Source: Bacillota bacterium (GTDB lineage Bacteria; Bacillota; Clostridia; Lachnospirales; Lachnospiraceae). From it: DNA of 64,000 nucleotides. Both the position numbers and the translations under genes were made by a program. A model generated the notes under the pieces. The model worked only from the letters and a program-made list of their open reading frames with translations, did not search any database and had not been told where the DNA came from. This document shows, piece by piece, positions 52,882 through 61,102 of this stretch (position 1 is the stretch's first letter; each line of letters opens with the position of its first letter). The stretch covers positions 1-64,000 of the forward strand of contig CABJAN010000016.1 in NCBI GenBank assembly GCA_902363515.1, given 5' to 3'.

Positions 52882-53146
52882 CATATTCCCCTTTTGTCTC
52901 ATTTTCTGTAAAAACTCCAAACCGTTTCGCTATGGTTTCCGGCTGCAGTGCAGACAGGACCAGCATATCTCCGTCTGTTACCAGAACAGCTTTGGTTTTC
53001 CTTCCCTGGGTGGCATCTACCGCCCTTCCGGACTCCTTGGCAGCCTGAACCAGACGCTTAATGGGCGCTGCATCCGGGCTCACCACTGCTACAACCTTAT
53101 CCATATTTACAACGTTTCCAAATCCGATATTTAATAGCTTTGCCAC
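52874..53146 (-). CDS. remA: RemA-like regulatory protein (DUF370)
   Basis: A 90-residue protein: KLLNIGFGNVVNMDKVVAVV, PIKRLVQAAKESGRAVDATQGRKTKAV in parts. RemA is a DNA-binding activator of matrix (eps) operons and osmoprotection in Bacillus subtilis, and is encoded between yloC and gmk there as here. The start is a GTG with AAGGAT upstream. It is a candidate regulator of the EPS locus in this window (inference). Confidence 0.93.
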   Translation of the reverse strand: MAKLLNIGFGNVVNMDKVVAVVSPDAAPIKRLVQAAKESGRAVDATQGRKTKAVLVTDGDMLVLSALQPETIAKRFGVFTENETKGEYDG

Positions 53147-53167
53147 TGCCTGATCCTTCTTCCCTGC

Positions 53168-54046
53168 TTATTCAATGTTTTGAATCTGCTCACGGATTTT
53201 CTCTATCTCTGTTTTTAAATCGATAGCAAGATTGGAGGTTTCCAGGTCATTTGCTTTTGATAAAATGGTATTTGCCTCCCGGTTCATTTCCTGAGCAATA
53301 AAATCCAGCTTTCTGCCAATGCCTTCCTTTTCAGTCAAAACCTGTTCCATATGGTGGATATGACTTCTTAATCGGACAGTTTCCTCATCTGTGCAGATCT
53401 TATCTGCAAATAATATGACTTCTGCCGCAATCCGGCTTTCTTCCATCTGGGTATCTGCCAGGAGCTCTTTTACTTTTGTCTCCAGCTTCTCCCTGTATTC
53501 TCTTAGAATCTCCGGTGAACGGTTTTCTACCTGCTGCACCTTTTCCTCCATGCCATGGAGCTTCTCCAGTATATCCTGGCGAAGATGCGCGCCTTCCTTA
53601 GTTCTGGTTTCTACAAACTGTATGGCAGCCCTGCGGATGGTCTCCTCCAGAAAACTCCAGAGCTCCTTCTCATCCTGGGTCTGTTCTTCCATGGTAAAGA
53701 CCTCCGGATAACGGGAAAGTTCCGCCGCACTGATTTTGCTGTCCAGATGAAAGGTATCTCCAATCTGTCTTAAATACTCCAGATACTGTCCTGCAATCTC
53801 CTGGTTGTATTTCACAGAAACCCTGCTCTGGGTATAATCCTCATAGGTAACAAACAAATCCACCTTGCCTCTCTGGATATATTCCTTCAGCAAAGTCCGG
53901 ATTGCCGCCTCAAAAACACTGAGTTTCTTTGGCATTCTCATGTTAATATCCAGATAACGGTGGTTTACGGATTTCATCTCCACTGTAATCTTTTTTTCTT
54001 CATCCAATAGCTCTGCTCTGCCAAAGCCGGTCATGCTTTTCATCAT
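53168..54046 (-). CDS. yicC: YicC/YloC-family endoribonuclease
   Basis: A 292-residue protein with the start MKSMTGFGRAE, VEMKSVNHRYLDINMRMP and the end FIAQEMNREANTILSKAND. Family members are RNases. First gene of the yicC-remA-gmk-rpoZ operon, 21 bp before remA. Two adjacent ATGs; no strong ribosome site. Confidence 0.94.
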   Translation of the reverse strand: MMKSMTGFGRAELLDEEKKITVEMKSVNHRYLDINMRMPKKLSVFEAAIRTLLKEYIQRGKVDLFVTYEDYTQSRVSVKYNQEIAGQYLEYLRQIGDTFHLDSKISAAELSRYPEVFTMEEQTQDEKELWSFLEETIRRAAIQFVETRTKEGAHLRQDILEKLHGMEEKVQQVENRSPEILREYREKLETKVKELLADTQMEESRIAAEVILFADKICTDEETVRLRSHIHHMEQVLTEKEGIGRKLDFIAQEMNREANTILSKANDLETSNLAIDLKTEIEKIREQIQNIE

Positions 54047-54102
54047 GTTGAAAACTCTTTCTTATGTCTTTTATTTACCATAAGGCATAAACATACATGA
54101 TT

Positions 54103-54131
54103 ATTATAATTCAATCCCTGATACCCGTCAA
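54103..54131 (-). promoter_or_regulatory. Promoter of the yicC-remA-gmk-rpoZ operon
   Basis: Minus strand TTGACG (54131-54126), 17-bp spacer, TATAAT (54108-54103). Back to back with the rqcH promoter. Confidence 0.85.
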
Positions 54132-54138
54132 ATACTTT

Positions 54139-54167
54139 TTGCCTGTAGAGAAAATTTGTGCTAAAAT
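54139..54167 (+). promoter_or_regulatory. Promoter of rqcH
   Basis: TTGCCT (54139-54144), 17-bp spacer ending TGTGC, TAAAAT (54162-54167). Its -35 is 7 bp from the -35 of the divergent yicC promoter. Confidence 0.8.
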
Positions 54168-54210
54168 AAAACGAGTTCTCATTCCCAAAACATTGAAAAA
54201 GGAGAAAATT

Positions 54211-55956
54211 ATGGCATTTGACGGAATTACCATAGCAAACATGGTAAAAGAATTTCAGGAAACCATCGTGGGAGGAAAAATCAACAAAATTGCCCAGCCC
54301 GAACCGGATGAGCTTTTGATTACCATAAAAAATAATAAAACTCAGTACCGGCTTTTGATTTCTGCCAGTGCATCCCTCCCTCTGATTTATTTTACAGACA
54401 AAAATAAAACCAGTCCTTTAACAGCGCCAAACTTTTGTATGCTTCTTCGGAAACATATTGGAAGCGGACGCATTACTGCTGTGACCCAGCCGGATATGGA
54501 ACGGGCTATTGAGTTTCGCATTGAACACTTAAATGAACTAGGTGACCTGTGTTTTAAAACCCTGGTGGTGGAAATCATGGGAAAACACAGTAACATTATT
54601 TTCTTAAATGAAGAGCGGATGATTCTGGACAGTATTAAACATGTATCCTGCAATGTAAGCTCTGTGCGGGAAGTGCTTCCGGGAAGAAATTATTTCCTGC
54701 CCAAAACCCAGGATAAATACAATCCTCTTACTGTATCGGAACAGGAATTTTTTGATACAGTCTATACAAAACCAGTTCCTGTGGCAAAGGGAATTTATAC
54801 CTCTCTTACAGGAATCAGCCCCTGTATTGCAGAGGAAATCTGTTTCCGGGCATCCATTGACGGCAGCGCTTCCTGCCAGTCCTTAGACCAGCCTGCCAAA
54901 GAACATTTGTACCACACCTTTGCCAGAACCATGGAAGAAATCTCCCACGGGGAATTTCAGCCAAACATTGTGTATACCAAAGACCAGGAGCCTGTAGAAT
55001 ACGGCGGCATTGCCCTGACTAAATATCAGGGGTTCCCGGTAAAACATTTTGATTCTATGTCTCAGGTATTGGAGCAGTATTATGCGGAAAAAGATAAAAT
55101 CACCCGAATCCGCCAGAAGTCCTCAGACCTTCGGCGCATTGTCCAGACTGCACTGGAACGGAACCGGAAGAAATTCGACCTCCAGACCAGACAGATGAAA
55201 GATACAGAAAAGATGGAGAAATACAAGGTTTATGGGGAATTAATCAATACCTATGGCTACAATCTGGAAAGTGGATGTAAGTCCTTCCAGGCTTTGAATT
55301 ACTACACAAATGAAGAAATCACCATTCCTCTGGACCCTACCCTGACGCCTCAGGAAAACGCAAAAAAATATTTTGACCGCTATAACAAACTAAAACGTAC
55401 TGCTCAGGCTTTGGAGGAACAGCTTCAGGATACAGAAGAAGAAATCCAGCATTTGGAATCTATCAGCACAGCCCTGGATATTGCTCTTTTAGAAAGTGAT
55501 TTGTCCCAGATTAAGGAGGAACTGCAGGAATATGGCTATATTAAAAAGCATTCTGTGGGAAAGAAAAAAGCTCTGGCAAAATCAAAACCATTGCACTATA
55601 TTTCCAGCGACGGATATGATATCTATGTAGGAAAAAACAATTATCAGAACGAAGAGCTGACCTTTAAATTTGCCACTGGCAATGACTGGTGGTTCCACGC
55701 AAAAAAAATGGCAGGCTCTCATGTGATTGTAAAAAGCAGAAATGAAGAGCTGCCTGACAGAACCTTTGAAGAAGCAGGCCGACTGGCTGCCTATTATTCC
55801 AGCGGACGAACTGCCCCAAAGGTAGAAATTGACTATATTCAGAAAAAACATGTAAAGAAACCAAACGGTTCCAAACCAGGATTTGTGGTGTATTACACCA
55901 ACTATTCCCTTATGATTGAGCCGGATATCTCCGGGCTGAAGCTTCTGAGTGAATAA
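54211..55956 (+). CDS. rqcH: Ribosome quality control protein RqcH (FbpA/Rqc2 family)
   Basis: A protein of about 581 residues with NFACT-N (MAFDGITIANMVKEF, LLRKHIGSGRI, EIMGKHSNIIFLN), a central coiled coil, and NFACT-R (YDIYVGKNNYQNEELTFKFA, DWWFHAKKMAGSHVI). It recruits tRNA-Ala to stalled 50S subunits to add alanine tails. The ATG at 54211 follows AAAGGAG; earlier in-frame ATGs lie in promoter sequence. Confidence 0.95.
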   Translation: MAFDGITIANMVKEFQETIVGGKINKIAQPEPDELLITIKNNKTQYRLLISASASLPLIYFTDKNKTSPLTAPNFCMLLRKHIGSGRITAVTQPDMERAIEFRIEHLNELGDLCFKTLVVEIMGKHSNIIFLNEERMILDSIKHVSCNVSSVREVLPGRNYFLPKTQDKYNPLTVSEQEFFDTVYTKPVPVAKGIYTSLTGISPCIAEEICFRASIDGSASCQSLDQPAKEHLYHTFARTMEEISHGEFQPNIVYTKDQEPVEYGGIALTKYQGFPVKHFDSMSQVLEQYYAEKDKITRIRQKSSDLRRIVQTALERNRKKFDLQTRQMKDTEKMEKYKVYGELINTYGYNLESGCKSFQALNYYTNEEITIPLDPTLTPQENAKKYFDRYNKLKRTAQALEEQLQDTEEEIQHLESISTALDIALLESDLSQIKEELQEYGYIKKHSVGKKKALAKSKPLHYISSDGYDIYVGKNNYQNEELTFKFATGNDWWFHAKKMAGSHVIVKSRNEELPDRTFEEAGRLAAYYSSGRTAPKVEIDYIQKKHVKKPNGSKPGFVVYYTNYSLMIEPDISGLKLLSE

Positions 55957-55980
55957 GGAAAAGGGGCACCCCCCTTTTCC
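55957..55980. terminator. Bidirectional terminator between rqcH and sdpI
   Basis: GGAAAAGGGG and CCCCTTTTCC form a 10-bp stem with a 4-nt loop directly after the rqcH stop; it also abuts the convergent sdpI stop. Confidence 0.75.
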
Positions 55981-56619
55981 TTAAATTCCTTTTCGGTAAA
56001 GCATATAAGAATATACATAAGGCACAACAAGCAGCAGAGCAATGGTTATCCCCATAACCGGAAGCACAAGATTCTGTGGCAAAAACGCCATGGCTATCAT
56101 TGCAATTCCTGCTGCAATCCACAAAAAGGCGGCTACATGATGGGTCCGTCTCCAGTTTTCATCACTGTTAAGGGCCCAGGGTGTCTTAATTCCTGTGGTA
56201 TAACTTCTTCTGGTTTTTGGAAAATAATTTCCCATTGCCACAAATAAGATTCCAATTAAAACAGGTATCACTCTGCTGATGGGAATCTCATATCCCATGC
56301 CCCATAAAATTGTCATAGGAATAATCACCACAGACATTACCGGAATCATCCATTTTCCCAAAACTTTCATCATGCTTCCAATATTCTGCCTCTTTGGATC
56401 CGTATTCATACCAAAATGTACCAATGCGTTAATCAAGGCAAAAAGCAAAGGCATGCCAAACACAGTAAATTCCTTTGGCATATACTGTCCTACAGTACCG
56501 TCTGAATACCATTTCGTAGGAATTTCCAGGGGCAATTTCTTGTACACCAGCAGTCCGAAAACCAGCGGCAGCAAGCATATAATGGTTGAAATAAGAAATT
56601 CTTTACTTGTCTTCTTCAT
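55981..56619 (-). CDS. SdpI-family membrane protein (DUF1648)
   Basis: About 212 residues with six hydrophobic helices. N-terminal DUF1648 segment KLPLEIPTKWYSDGTVGQYMPK and C-terminal SdpI domain NYFPKTRRSYTTGIKTPWALNSDENWRRTHH. In Bacillus SdpI gives immunity to the SdpC toxin and holds SdpR at the membrane. No sdpABC genes are here. The ATG at 56619 follows GGAGGG and overlaps the sdpR-like gene by 17 bp. Confidence 0.9.
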   Translation of the reverse strand: MKKTSKEFLISTIICLLPLVFGLLVYKKLPLEIPTKWYSDGTVGQYMPKEFTVFGMPLLFALINALVHFGMNTDPKRQNIGSMMKVLGKWMIPVMSVVIIPMTILWGMGYEIPISRVIPVLIGILFVAMGNYFPKTRRSYTTGIKTPWALNSDENWRRTHHVAAFLWIAAGIAMIAMAFLPQNLVLPVMGITIALLLVVPYVYSYMLYRKGI

Positions 56620-56884
56620 GATTCTTCCCTCCAAACTGTGATAACCACAACATTACTTCTTCAAATACTGAAATATTAATTTCATAAAACACAAAATTTT
56701 TGTACTTTGATTCCAGAATCAAATGTGCCTTTTTTAATTGTGACAAATGATAAGAGACCGTTGCCTGAGTCATATCAAACTCCCTGGCAATATCCCCTGC
56801 GGACTTTTTTCCGTCTTTTAACAGCACCAAAATCTGTCTCCTCACAGGATCCGAAAGCGCCTTAAAAGTTTCTGCAAATCCCAA
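56603..56884 (-). CDS. ArsR-family repressor (SdpR-like)
   Basis: About 93 residues of winged helix: AETFKALSDPVRRQILVLLK, AGDIAREFDMTQATVSYHLSQLKKAHL. No metal-binding cysteines, as in SdpR. The start is a TTG at 56884 with AAGGAG 8 nt upstream; a longer in-frame version would translate promoter DNA. It should repress its own sdpRI-like operon at the two palindromes nearby. Confidence 0.9.
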   Translation of the reverse strand: MGFAETFKALSDPVRRQILVLLKDGKKSAGDIAREFDMTQATVSYHLSQLKKAHLILESKYKNFVFYEINISVFEEVMLWLSQFGGKNHEEDK

Positions 56885-56906
56885 AACATCCACTCCTTTC
56901 AAAATT

Positions 56907-56930
56907 CTATTTAGAAATATTTCTAAATAG
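56907..56930. promoter_or_regulatory. Operator palindrome downstream of the sdpR-like promoter
   Basis: A perfect 24-bp palindrome (half-site CTATTTAGAAAT) immediately after the -10 box. It shares 20 or more positions with the core of the palindrome at 56963-56986. Confidence 0.75.
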
Positions 56931-56959
56931 ATAGTAGCACAGTTATATACAAAAGGCAA
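56931..56959 (-). promoter_or_regulatory. Promoter of the sdpR-sdpI unit
   Basis: Minus strand TTGCCT (56959-56954), 17-bp spacer, TACTAT (56936-56931). Its -35 lies in the outer arm of the upstream palindrome. Confidence 0.75.
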
Positions 56960-56994
56960 CACCTATTTAGAAAATATTCTAAATAGGTGTTGCC
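56955..56994. promoter_or_regulatory. Long palindrome upstream of the sdpR-like promoter, inside the broken yoeB
   Basis: Perfect 18-bp arms around a 4-nt centre. Its core (56963-56986) repeats the operator at 56907-56930; centres are 56 bp apart. It also supplies the stop codon of the truncated YoeB frame. Confidence 0.78.
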
Positions 56995-57217
56995 CAAACC
57001 TTCGTTGTATGCGATACACTAATCTGTTTGTATCATCAATTCTTCTGCTCCAAAAGCCACTTAATTCACCTTTTAATGGTTCTGGTTTTCCAATTCCTGT
57101 AAACTTATTACGTTCCACATCTTTTAACAGTGCATTAATACGTTTTAACGTTTTTTTATCTTGTGTTTGCCAATACAGGTAATCTTCCCATGCTTCGTCA
57201 AACCATATTTTTCTCAT
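56963..57217 (-). pseudogene. YoeB-family mRNA interferase with lost catalytic C-terminus
   Basis: Residues 1-70 match Yoe[21 protein letters not shown] in parts, [20 protein letters not shown] (with the catalytic Glu and Arg) and RLVYRI. YoeB proteins then end in a strand and an invariant His-Tyr that act in RNA cleavage. Here the sequence becomes [14 protein letters not shown], translated from the palindrome of the neighbouring sdpR promoter. Overall length (84) is normal by chance. Loss of the terminal His-Tyr should abolish toxicity. ATGA overlap with the antitoxin gene. Confidence 0.78.
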
Positions 57218-57480
57218 TCATCCTCTGCCTCAATCAACTCATGCTCTATACCGTTTCCGGCATTTAAAGCATTTACCCCACGTTGCAAATGCGCCATATT
57301 ACTGTCTGAATAAAAAGGATCCACAGAAACTTCAAAAGGTATCCGTTTTTCTCTTCCGACTTTTTTTGCAAAAATGGTAAATGCTGCACTCATAGAAAGC
57401 CCCAACTCTGAACAAGCTTCCTCCATTCTTTTCTTCACATCCGCATCTAAACGGAAATTTACATTTACTGCCTGTGCCAT
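57214..57480 (-). CDS. RelB/DinJ-family antitoxin
   Basis: An 88-residue ribbon-helix-helix protein: [22 protein letters not shown] in parts, [20 protein letters not shown] and [14 protein letters not shown]. It would neutralise the YoeB-like toxin and repress its own promoter at the inverted repeat upstream. ATG at 57480 preceded by AAAGGGG. Appears intact although its toxin is broken. Confidence 0.9.
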   Translation of the reverse strand: MAQAVNVNFRLDADVKKRMEEACSELGLSMSAAFTIFAKKVGREKRIPFEVSVDPFYSDSNMAHLQRGVNALNAGNGIEHELIEAEDE

Positions 57481-57505
57481 ATATAACACCCCTTTCTCTA
57501 TAAAC

Positions 57506-57549
57506 AGTATACGCAAAGATAAAGAAAAATGCAAGTATTTTTCTTTATC
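57506..57549 (-). promoter_or_regulatory. RelB-YoeB promoter with overlapping 13-bp inverted repeat
   Basis: Minus strand TTGCAT (57534-57529), 17-bp spacer, TATACT (57511-57506). Perfect 13-bp arms (57518-57530 and 57537-57549) flank and cover the -35, a likely RelB operator; the structure may also end transcripts of the upstream gene. Confidence 0.78.
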
Positions 57550-58201
57550 TCCACATCATAAGCGCAAAGCAAAATATTCCACTATAATATAGACTCAGCG
57601 CCAGGTAATCCGCCGGCTTAGATAGTTTCTTAAAAAATCCTTTCCCTACCATCATATCCGAAATGCTAAACAGCACAGCCCCAATTCCCGCAAAAAGATA
57701 TCGGCTCCCCAACTGTCCCGGAAGCATCACTGCTATAGACGTCATTCCCATGAGAATTCCCGGATACAATGTCATGAGATACAGCGTGGGATTTTTCTTT
57801 CCAAGCTGCAATTCCCTGCAAAACAAGAAAAGCGTCATCCCCCAAAGCACCAACCATAAAACCACTGTTTTCCAGTTTACCGCCGCCCTTTTCAGAAACC
57901 AGAAAACCAAAACTCCATGTCCTATTCCAAATACTGCCATTCCTATAAAAAACTGCACTTCCAAAAGAGCATCTGCAAAAAGGAAGAAAATCAATGCCGT
58001 CAAAAGCCATATTTTTTCCATCCCCTGTTGATTTCCCGCAAATCTGATCCCTAAAATTCCTGTGCATACTACCATCCAGGTGCAAAGACATTTTGGCACA
58101 ATATTCCAGGGCTTTTTGTCCCATTCTTTCAATTTAAAGTGCATGCTCATGCATCCAAGCATCACCGGAATACAAATAACACACCATAACCACAGCTTCA
58201 T
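57545..58201 (-). CDS. YhhN/TMEM86-family membrane protein (lysoplasmalogenase-like)
   Basis: A 218-residue protein with about eight hydrophobic helices and the YhhN features LIFFLFADALLE, FGIGHGVLVFWF and GAVLFSISDMMVG. Animal members cleave lysoplasmalogens; many clostridia contain plasmalogens, but bacterial activity is not settled. Overlaps the upstream GNAT gene by 4 bp. Confidence 0.85.
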   Translation of the reverse strand: MKLWLWCVICIPVMLGCMSMHFKLKEWDKKPWNIVPKCLCTWMVVCTGILGIRFAGNQQGMEKIWLLTALIFFLFADALLEVQFFIGMAVFGIGHGVLVFWFLKRAAVNWKTVVLWLVLWGMTLFLFCRELQLGKKNPTLYLMTLYPGILMGMTSIAVMLPGQLGSRYLFAGIGAVLFSISDMMVGKGFFKKLSKPADYLALSLYYSGIFCFALMMWR

Positions 58202-58989
58202 ACTTCACCTCCAAAAACCTCATAGGCAGTGTAAACCTCCTCTAAATGATACCCAAGTTTCTTTGCCAGTGCCGCTGACTCCAGGTTATGCGCATCCCAG
58301 TTTGGATACCAGCCGCGCTTTAAACACTCCAAAATCAACCTGGAGCAGCAAGCATAGGCAAGCCCCTGCCTTCTCCAATCTTCTCTGGTGTCCACTTCAA
58401 TCTCAATTCCTTTAGAATAACTGGAATAAGAACTGGCTCCTGCCAGAATTTCTCCGTCTTTTACTGCCAGAACTCCCAGTCCCAGCTTTTTAAAAACAAC
58501 GAAATCCTCATACAATGCAGTAAAATCCCTGCTCCATTCCTGTTCTCTTGACAAATAAAAAAGTGCCTCATCCATACAGACAAGAGTAACTCCCTCTGGA
58601 ATAGATGCAGCTGCTTTTTCTAAAATTTCCCGCAGGAAAATACCGGGTTCTTTTTTCATCCTGTACCTGGTAATCTTCCGACATCTTGTTCCATAGTATT
58701 GTTCTATCATCCCTTCCCACTCTGCATCCTGTGGAACCAGAATACGATAGGTTTCCCTGGATTCTTTTGGCCAGTAAGCTATCAAAACCTCATCAGGTTT
58801 TCCTGCAAAAAAGGTAAAGTCTCCCAGTACCGCCATTGCAGAATCCAGTCTTTCCCCTTCTTTTCCATACACTTTTCCCATGATTTTTTCACAGCAGGAA
58901 CAAACCATGGTTTTCTGCGTATTTCCAAAAACACGCTCCAAAATTTTCTGGTTTTCTATCACTACAACAGCCTGTTTTTCTTGCTTCAT
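58198..58989 (-). CDS. GNAT-family acetyltransferase
   Basis: A 263-residue protein of the GNAT_acetyltran type: a family-specific N-terminal half, then LGLGVLAVKDGEILAGASSYSSY in parts, the acetyl-CoA motif VDTREDWRRQGLAYACCSRL and NLESAALAKKLGYHLEEVY. Substrate unknown. Cotranscribed with the YhhN-like gene and 5 bp from the ATPase gene upstream. Confidence 0.86.
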   Translation of the reverse strand: MKQEKQAVVVIENQKILERVFGNTQKTMVCSCCEKIMGKVYGKEGERLDSAMAVLGDFTFFAGKPDEVLIAYWPKESRETYRILVPQDAEWEGMIEQYYGTRCRKITRYRMKKEPGIFLREILEKAAASIPEGVTLVCMDEALFYLSREQEWSRDFTALYEDFVVFKKLGLGVLAVKDGEILAGASSYSSYSKGIEIEVDTREDWRRQGLAYACCSRLILECLKRGWYPNWDAHNLESAALAKKLGYHLEEVYTAYEVFGGEV

Positions 58990-58994
58990 GTCTT

Positions 58995-59855
58995 CTAAAA
59001 TTCCCCTTTATGTTTCTCAAAAAACTCCCGATACACTCTCACATTTTCCAGTTCTGTCCAGCGTTTCACATCCACAGGGTCTTCATCCAGGTCATAAATT
59101 TTGGCGCCTTTGATTGCCAGAAGGAAGGGAGAATGGGTGGATATAAAAAACTGACATCCAAAGAAACGGGCAGAATCTTCCAGAAACCTGGCAAGTTCTA
59201 TCTGTTTTTGCGGAGAAAGACTGTTTTCCGGCTCATCCAGAATGTAAAGCCCGTCTTCTTCAATCTGCTCGCTAAAATAACGGTATGCGCTCTCTCCATT
59301 AGAATATTCCCGCACATTATCCATCAGGGATTTCCGTACAAACTGAGACTGTGTATTCCTTCTGGATAAATTGACCTGCTTTAATCTGTCATAATCTGCC
59401 ATGGAACGGAACTTAAAATCCGAATATTTTGCATCCAGATATTCCTGAAATAATTCCTCTCGTTTTACATCAATTCCCTGATTTAATTGTCGGATATTCA
59501 GCATATAATCAAACACATCATCACTGGTAATAATCTTGATTTCTCCTGGACGCCGGATGCCATATTCCACCTCACACAAATCCAGATAGTCTCCGTAAAA
59601 ATTGCTTTTATTATATAAAGTTTCTCTCTTTGCCTTTATTTTTTCTGCCACTACATTTAAAGCAGTAGACTTTCCGGAACCATTTCCCCCATAAAGAATG
59701 GTAATGGGTTCAAAGTCAATCTGCCGAAAATGATGTTTGGTTAAAATCTGAAACGGATAAAAAGAATCATAGCAATTCCTTTTTATCCTCATGGCAAAAT
59801 CCCATTCCATGTCCTCATCAGGAAACCGAAAACATTGAATATATTTCTGTTCCAT
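58995..59855 (-). CDS. AAA-family ATPase (ABC/OLD-like ATPase domain)
   Basis: A 286-residue single-domain ATPase: Walker A YGGNGSGKSTAL near residue 55, signature-like SNGESAY, Walker B GLYILDEPENSLSP, and the H-loop STHSPF. It has the ABC-type ATPase fold of OLD/RecF-like proteins but no nuclease domain and no membrane partner. Members occur as housekeeping proteins of unknown role and in defence pairs; no partner is evident here. Confidence 0.85.
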   Translation of the reverse strand: MEQKYIQCFRFPDEDMEWDFAMRIKRNCYDSFYPFQILTKHHFRQIDFEPITILYGGNGSGKSTALNVVAEKIKAKRETLYNKSNFYGDYLDLCEVEYGIRRPGEIKIITSDDVFDYMLNIRQLNQGIDVKREELFQEYLDAKYSDFKFRSMADYDRLKQVNLSRRNTQSQFVRKSLMDNVREYSNGESAYRYFSEQIEEDGLYILDEPENSLSPQKQIELARFLEDSARFFGCQFFISTHSPFLLAIKGAKIYDLDEDPVDVKRWTELENVRVYREFFEKHKGEF

Positions 59856-59880
59856 AGCCCTTTCTCCCTTTGGTAATTCC

Positions 59881-60558
59881 TTATTTTGTCTTATAGATTT
59901 CCTCCATATTGTCTAATTCTTCCGCCAGCCGTTCTTCAAAAGGCATCTCGCCTTTATTAAACTCCATCACATCAAACTCACCGTAATAGACCTCTTCAAT
60001 TTCCGCCGTTTTTCCCAGGAGCATGCGGTCAAAATTTTCTTTTTCTGAGGATATATGTGGCTTGATATACCGTGTCCATGGATTATCATAATAATAAAAA
60101 CATACCACGTTACGTGCCTTCCCATCCTTTTCTACTGATATAGGATTGATACCTACTGTACCATCAAAATCATCTCCCGTATACTCCACATACAGATTTC
60201 CATTTTCTTCTTTTAAAGAGAAAGTACTGCTGTCATAGGGAATATACAGTTCAGGAAGTACCAGCCCACTGTAAATTCCTGCCATTACTCCAAGAGTTGC
60301 CAGGGCAGATAGAACTCCTATTTTCACCTTCTTCGTCAGCCACTTATTTTTCCATGTTTTCAGCGCAGCCTGATCCAGCTTCCTGACCGTTTCATGAACT
60401 GGCAGCACAACGCTTTTTTTCATCATTTCCGCTTCTTTTCTACATTCTTCACAGGTAAAAAGATGTTCCTCCACCAGCTCTTTTGTCTCTTCGCACACTG
60501 CCTCATCTACATAAAGCGGAAGTATATCTCTGATAATGTTACAACTGATCTCTTTCAT
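59881..60558 (-). CDS. Zinc-finger anti-sigma factor
   Basis: A 225-residue membrane protein. Cytoplasmic ZAS domain (CNIIRDILPLYVDEAV, EEHLFTCEECRKE with the H-x3-C-x2-C ligands), one transmembrane helix (IGVLSALATLGVMAGIYSGL), then an extracytoplasmic sensor domain of about 120 residues. It should hold the ECF sigma factor inactive until a signal arrives. Overlaps the sigma gene by 20 bp. Confidence 0.88.
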   Translation of the reverse strand: MKEISCNIIRDILPLYVDEAVCEETKELVEEHLFTCEECRKEAEMMKKSVVLPVHETVRKLDQAALKTWKNKWLTKKVKIGVLSALATLGVMAGIYSGLVLPELYIPYDSSTFSLKEENGNLYVEYTGDDFDGTVGINPISVEKDGKARNVVCFYYYDNPWTRYIKPHISSEKENFDRMLLGKTAEIEEVYYGEFDVMEFNKGEMPFEERLAEELDNMEEIYKTK

Positions 60559-61042
60559 GTTCTAAACCCTCCATATACGCTATAATCTGTTTTTTCCCTC
60601 TGTAAAAAGTGACTCTGGCCCAACCGGCGCTTTTCCCGAAAATAGCGCCAATCTTCTCAAATGGCAGTTCCCCAAAAACTCTAAGATTAAACACTTCCTT
60701 ATAGGGTTCTTCCATTTGGTGAAGAAATTTGTGAATAAGAAAAGCGGTTTCTTCCTCTGCCAGACGTTCTTCTATACAGGGAAAATCATCTGTACAGTTC
60801 TTCGGCAGTTCGTATTCCACATAGTGCTTTTGCTGTCTGCAATGGGTATAAAAGCTATTTTTTGCAATGGTAAAAAGCCAGGCTCTAATATCTTTTTTTC
60901 CATCATAAGAATCAATGGCTTTTAATGCTTTGGTAAAGGTTTCCTGTGTAATCTCCTCTGCAAGCCCCTCTTGTGTGGTCAGACTCCTTACATACAAAAA
61001 CACATCCTTAAAATACTCCCTGTAGATTTGTTCAAAATCCAC
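60539..61042 (-). CDS. ECF RNA polymerase sigma factor
   Basis: About 167 residues with sigma2 (YFKDVFLYVRSLTTQEGLAE, DIRAWLFTIAKN) and sigma4 (EPYKEVFNLRVFGELPFEKI, GKSAGWARVTFYRGKK). The GTG at 61042 is chosen because AAGGGGG and GGA lie upstream and the alignment starts there. Preceded by a promoter of ECF type, so probably autoregulated together with the anti-sigma gene. Confidence 0.9.
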   Translation of the reverse strand: MDFEQIYREYFKDVFLYVRSLTTQEGLAEEITQETFTKALKAIDSYDGKKDIRAWLFTIAKNSFYTHCRQQKHYVEYELPKNCTDDFPCIEERLAEEETAFLIHKFLHQMEEPYKEVFNLRVFGELPFEKIGAIFGKSAGWARVTFYRGKKQIIAYMEGLEHERDQL

Positions 61043-61068
61043 GCTTCCTTCACCCCCTTTCACTTTAA

Positions 61069-61095
61069 TAACGTATCAGGGTTTAAAACGTTACA
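61069..61095 (-). promoter_or_regulatory. Probable ECF-type autoregulated promoter
   Basis: Minus strand TGTAACGTTTT (from 61095) and CGTTA (61073-61069), with 16 bp between GTAAC and CGTTA. This follows the AAC...CGT pattern of ECF promoters. Confidence 0.55.
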
Positions 61096-61102
61096 ATCCT
61101 TT

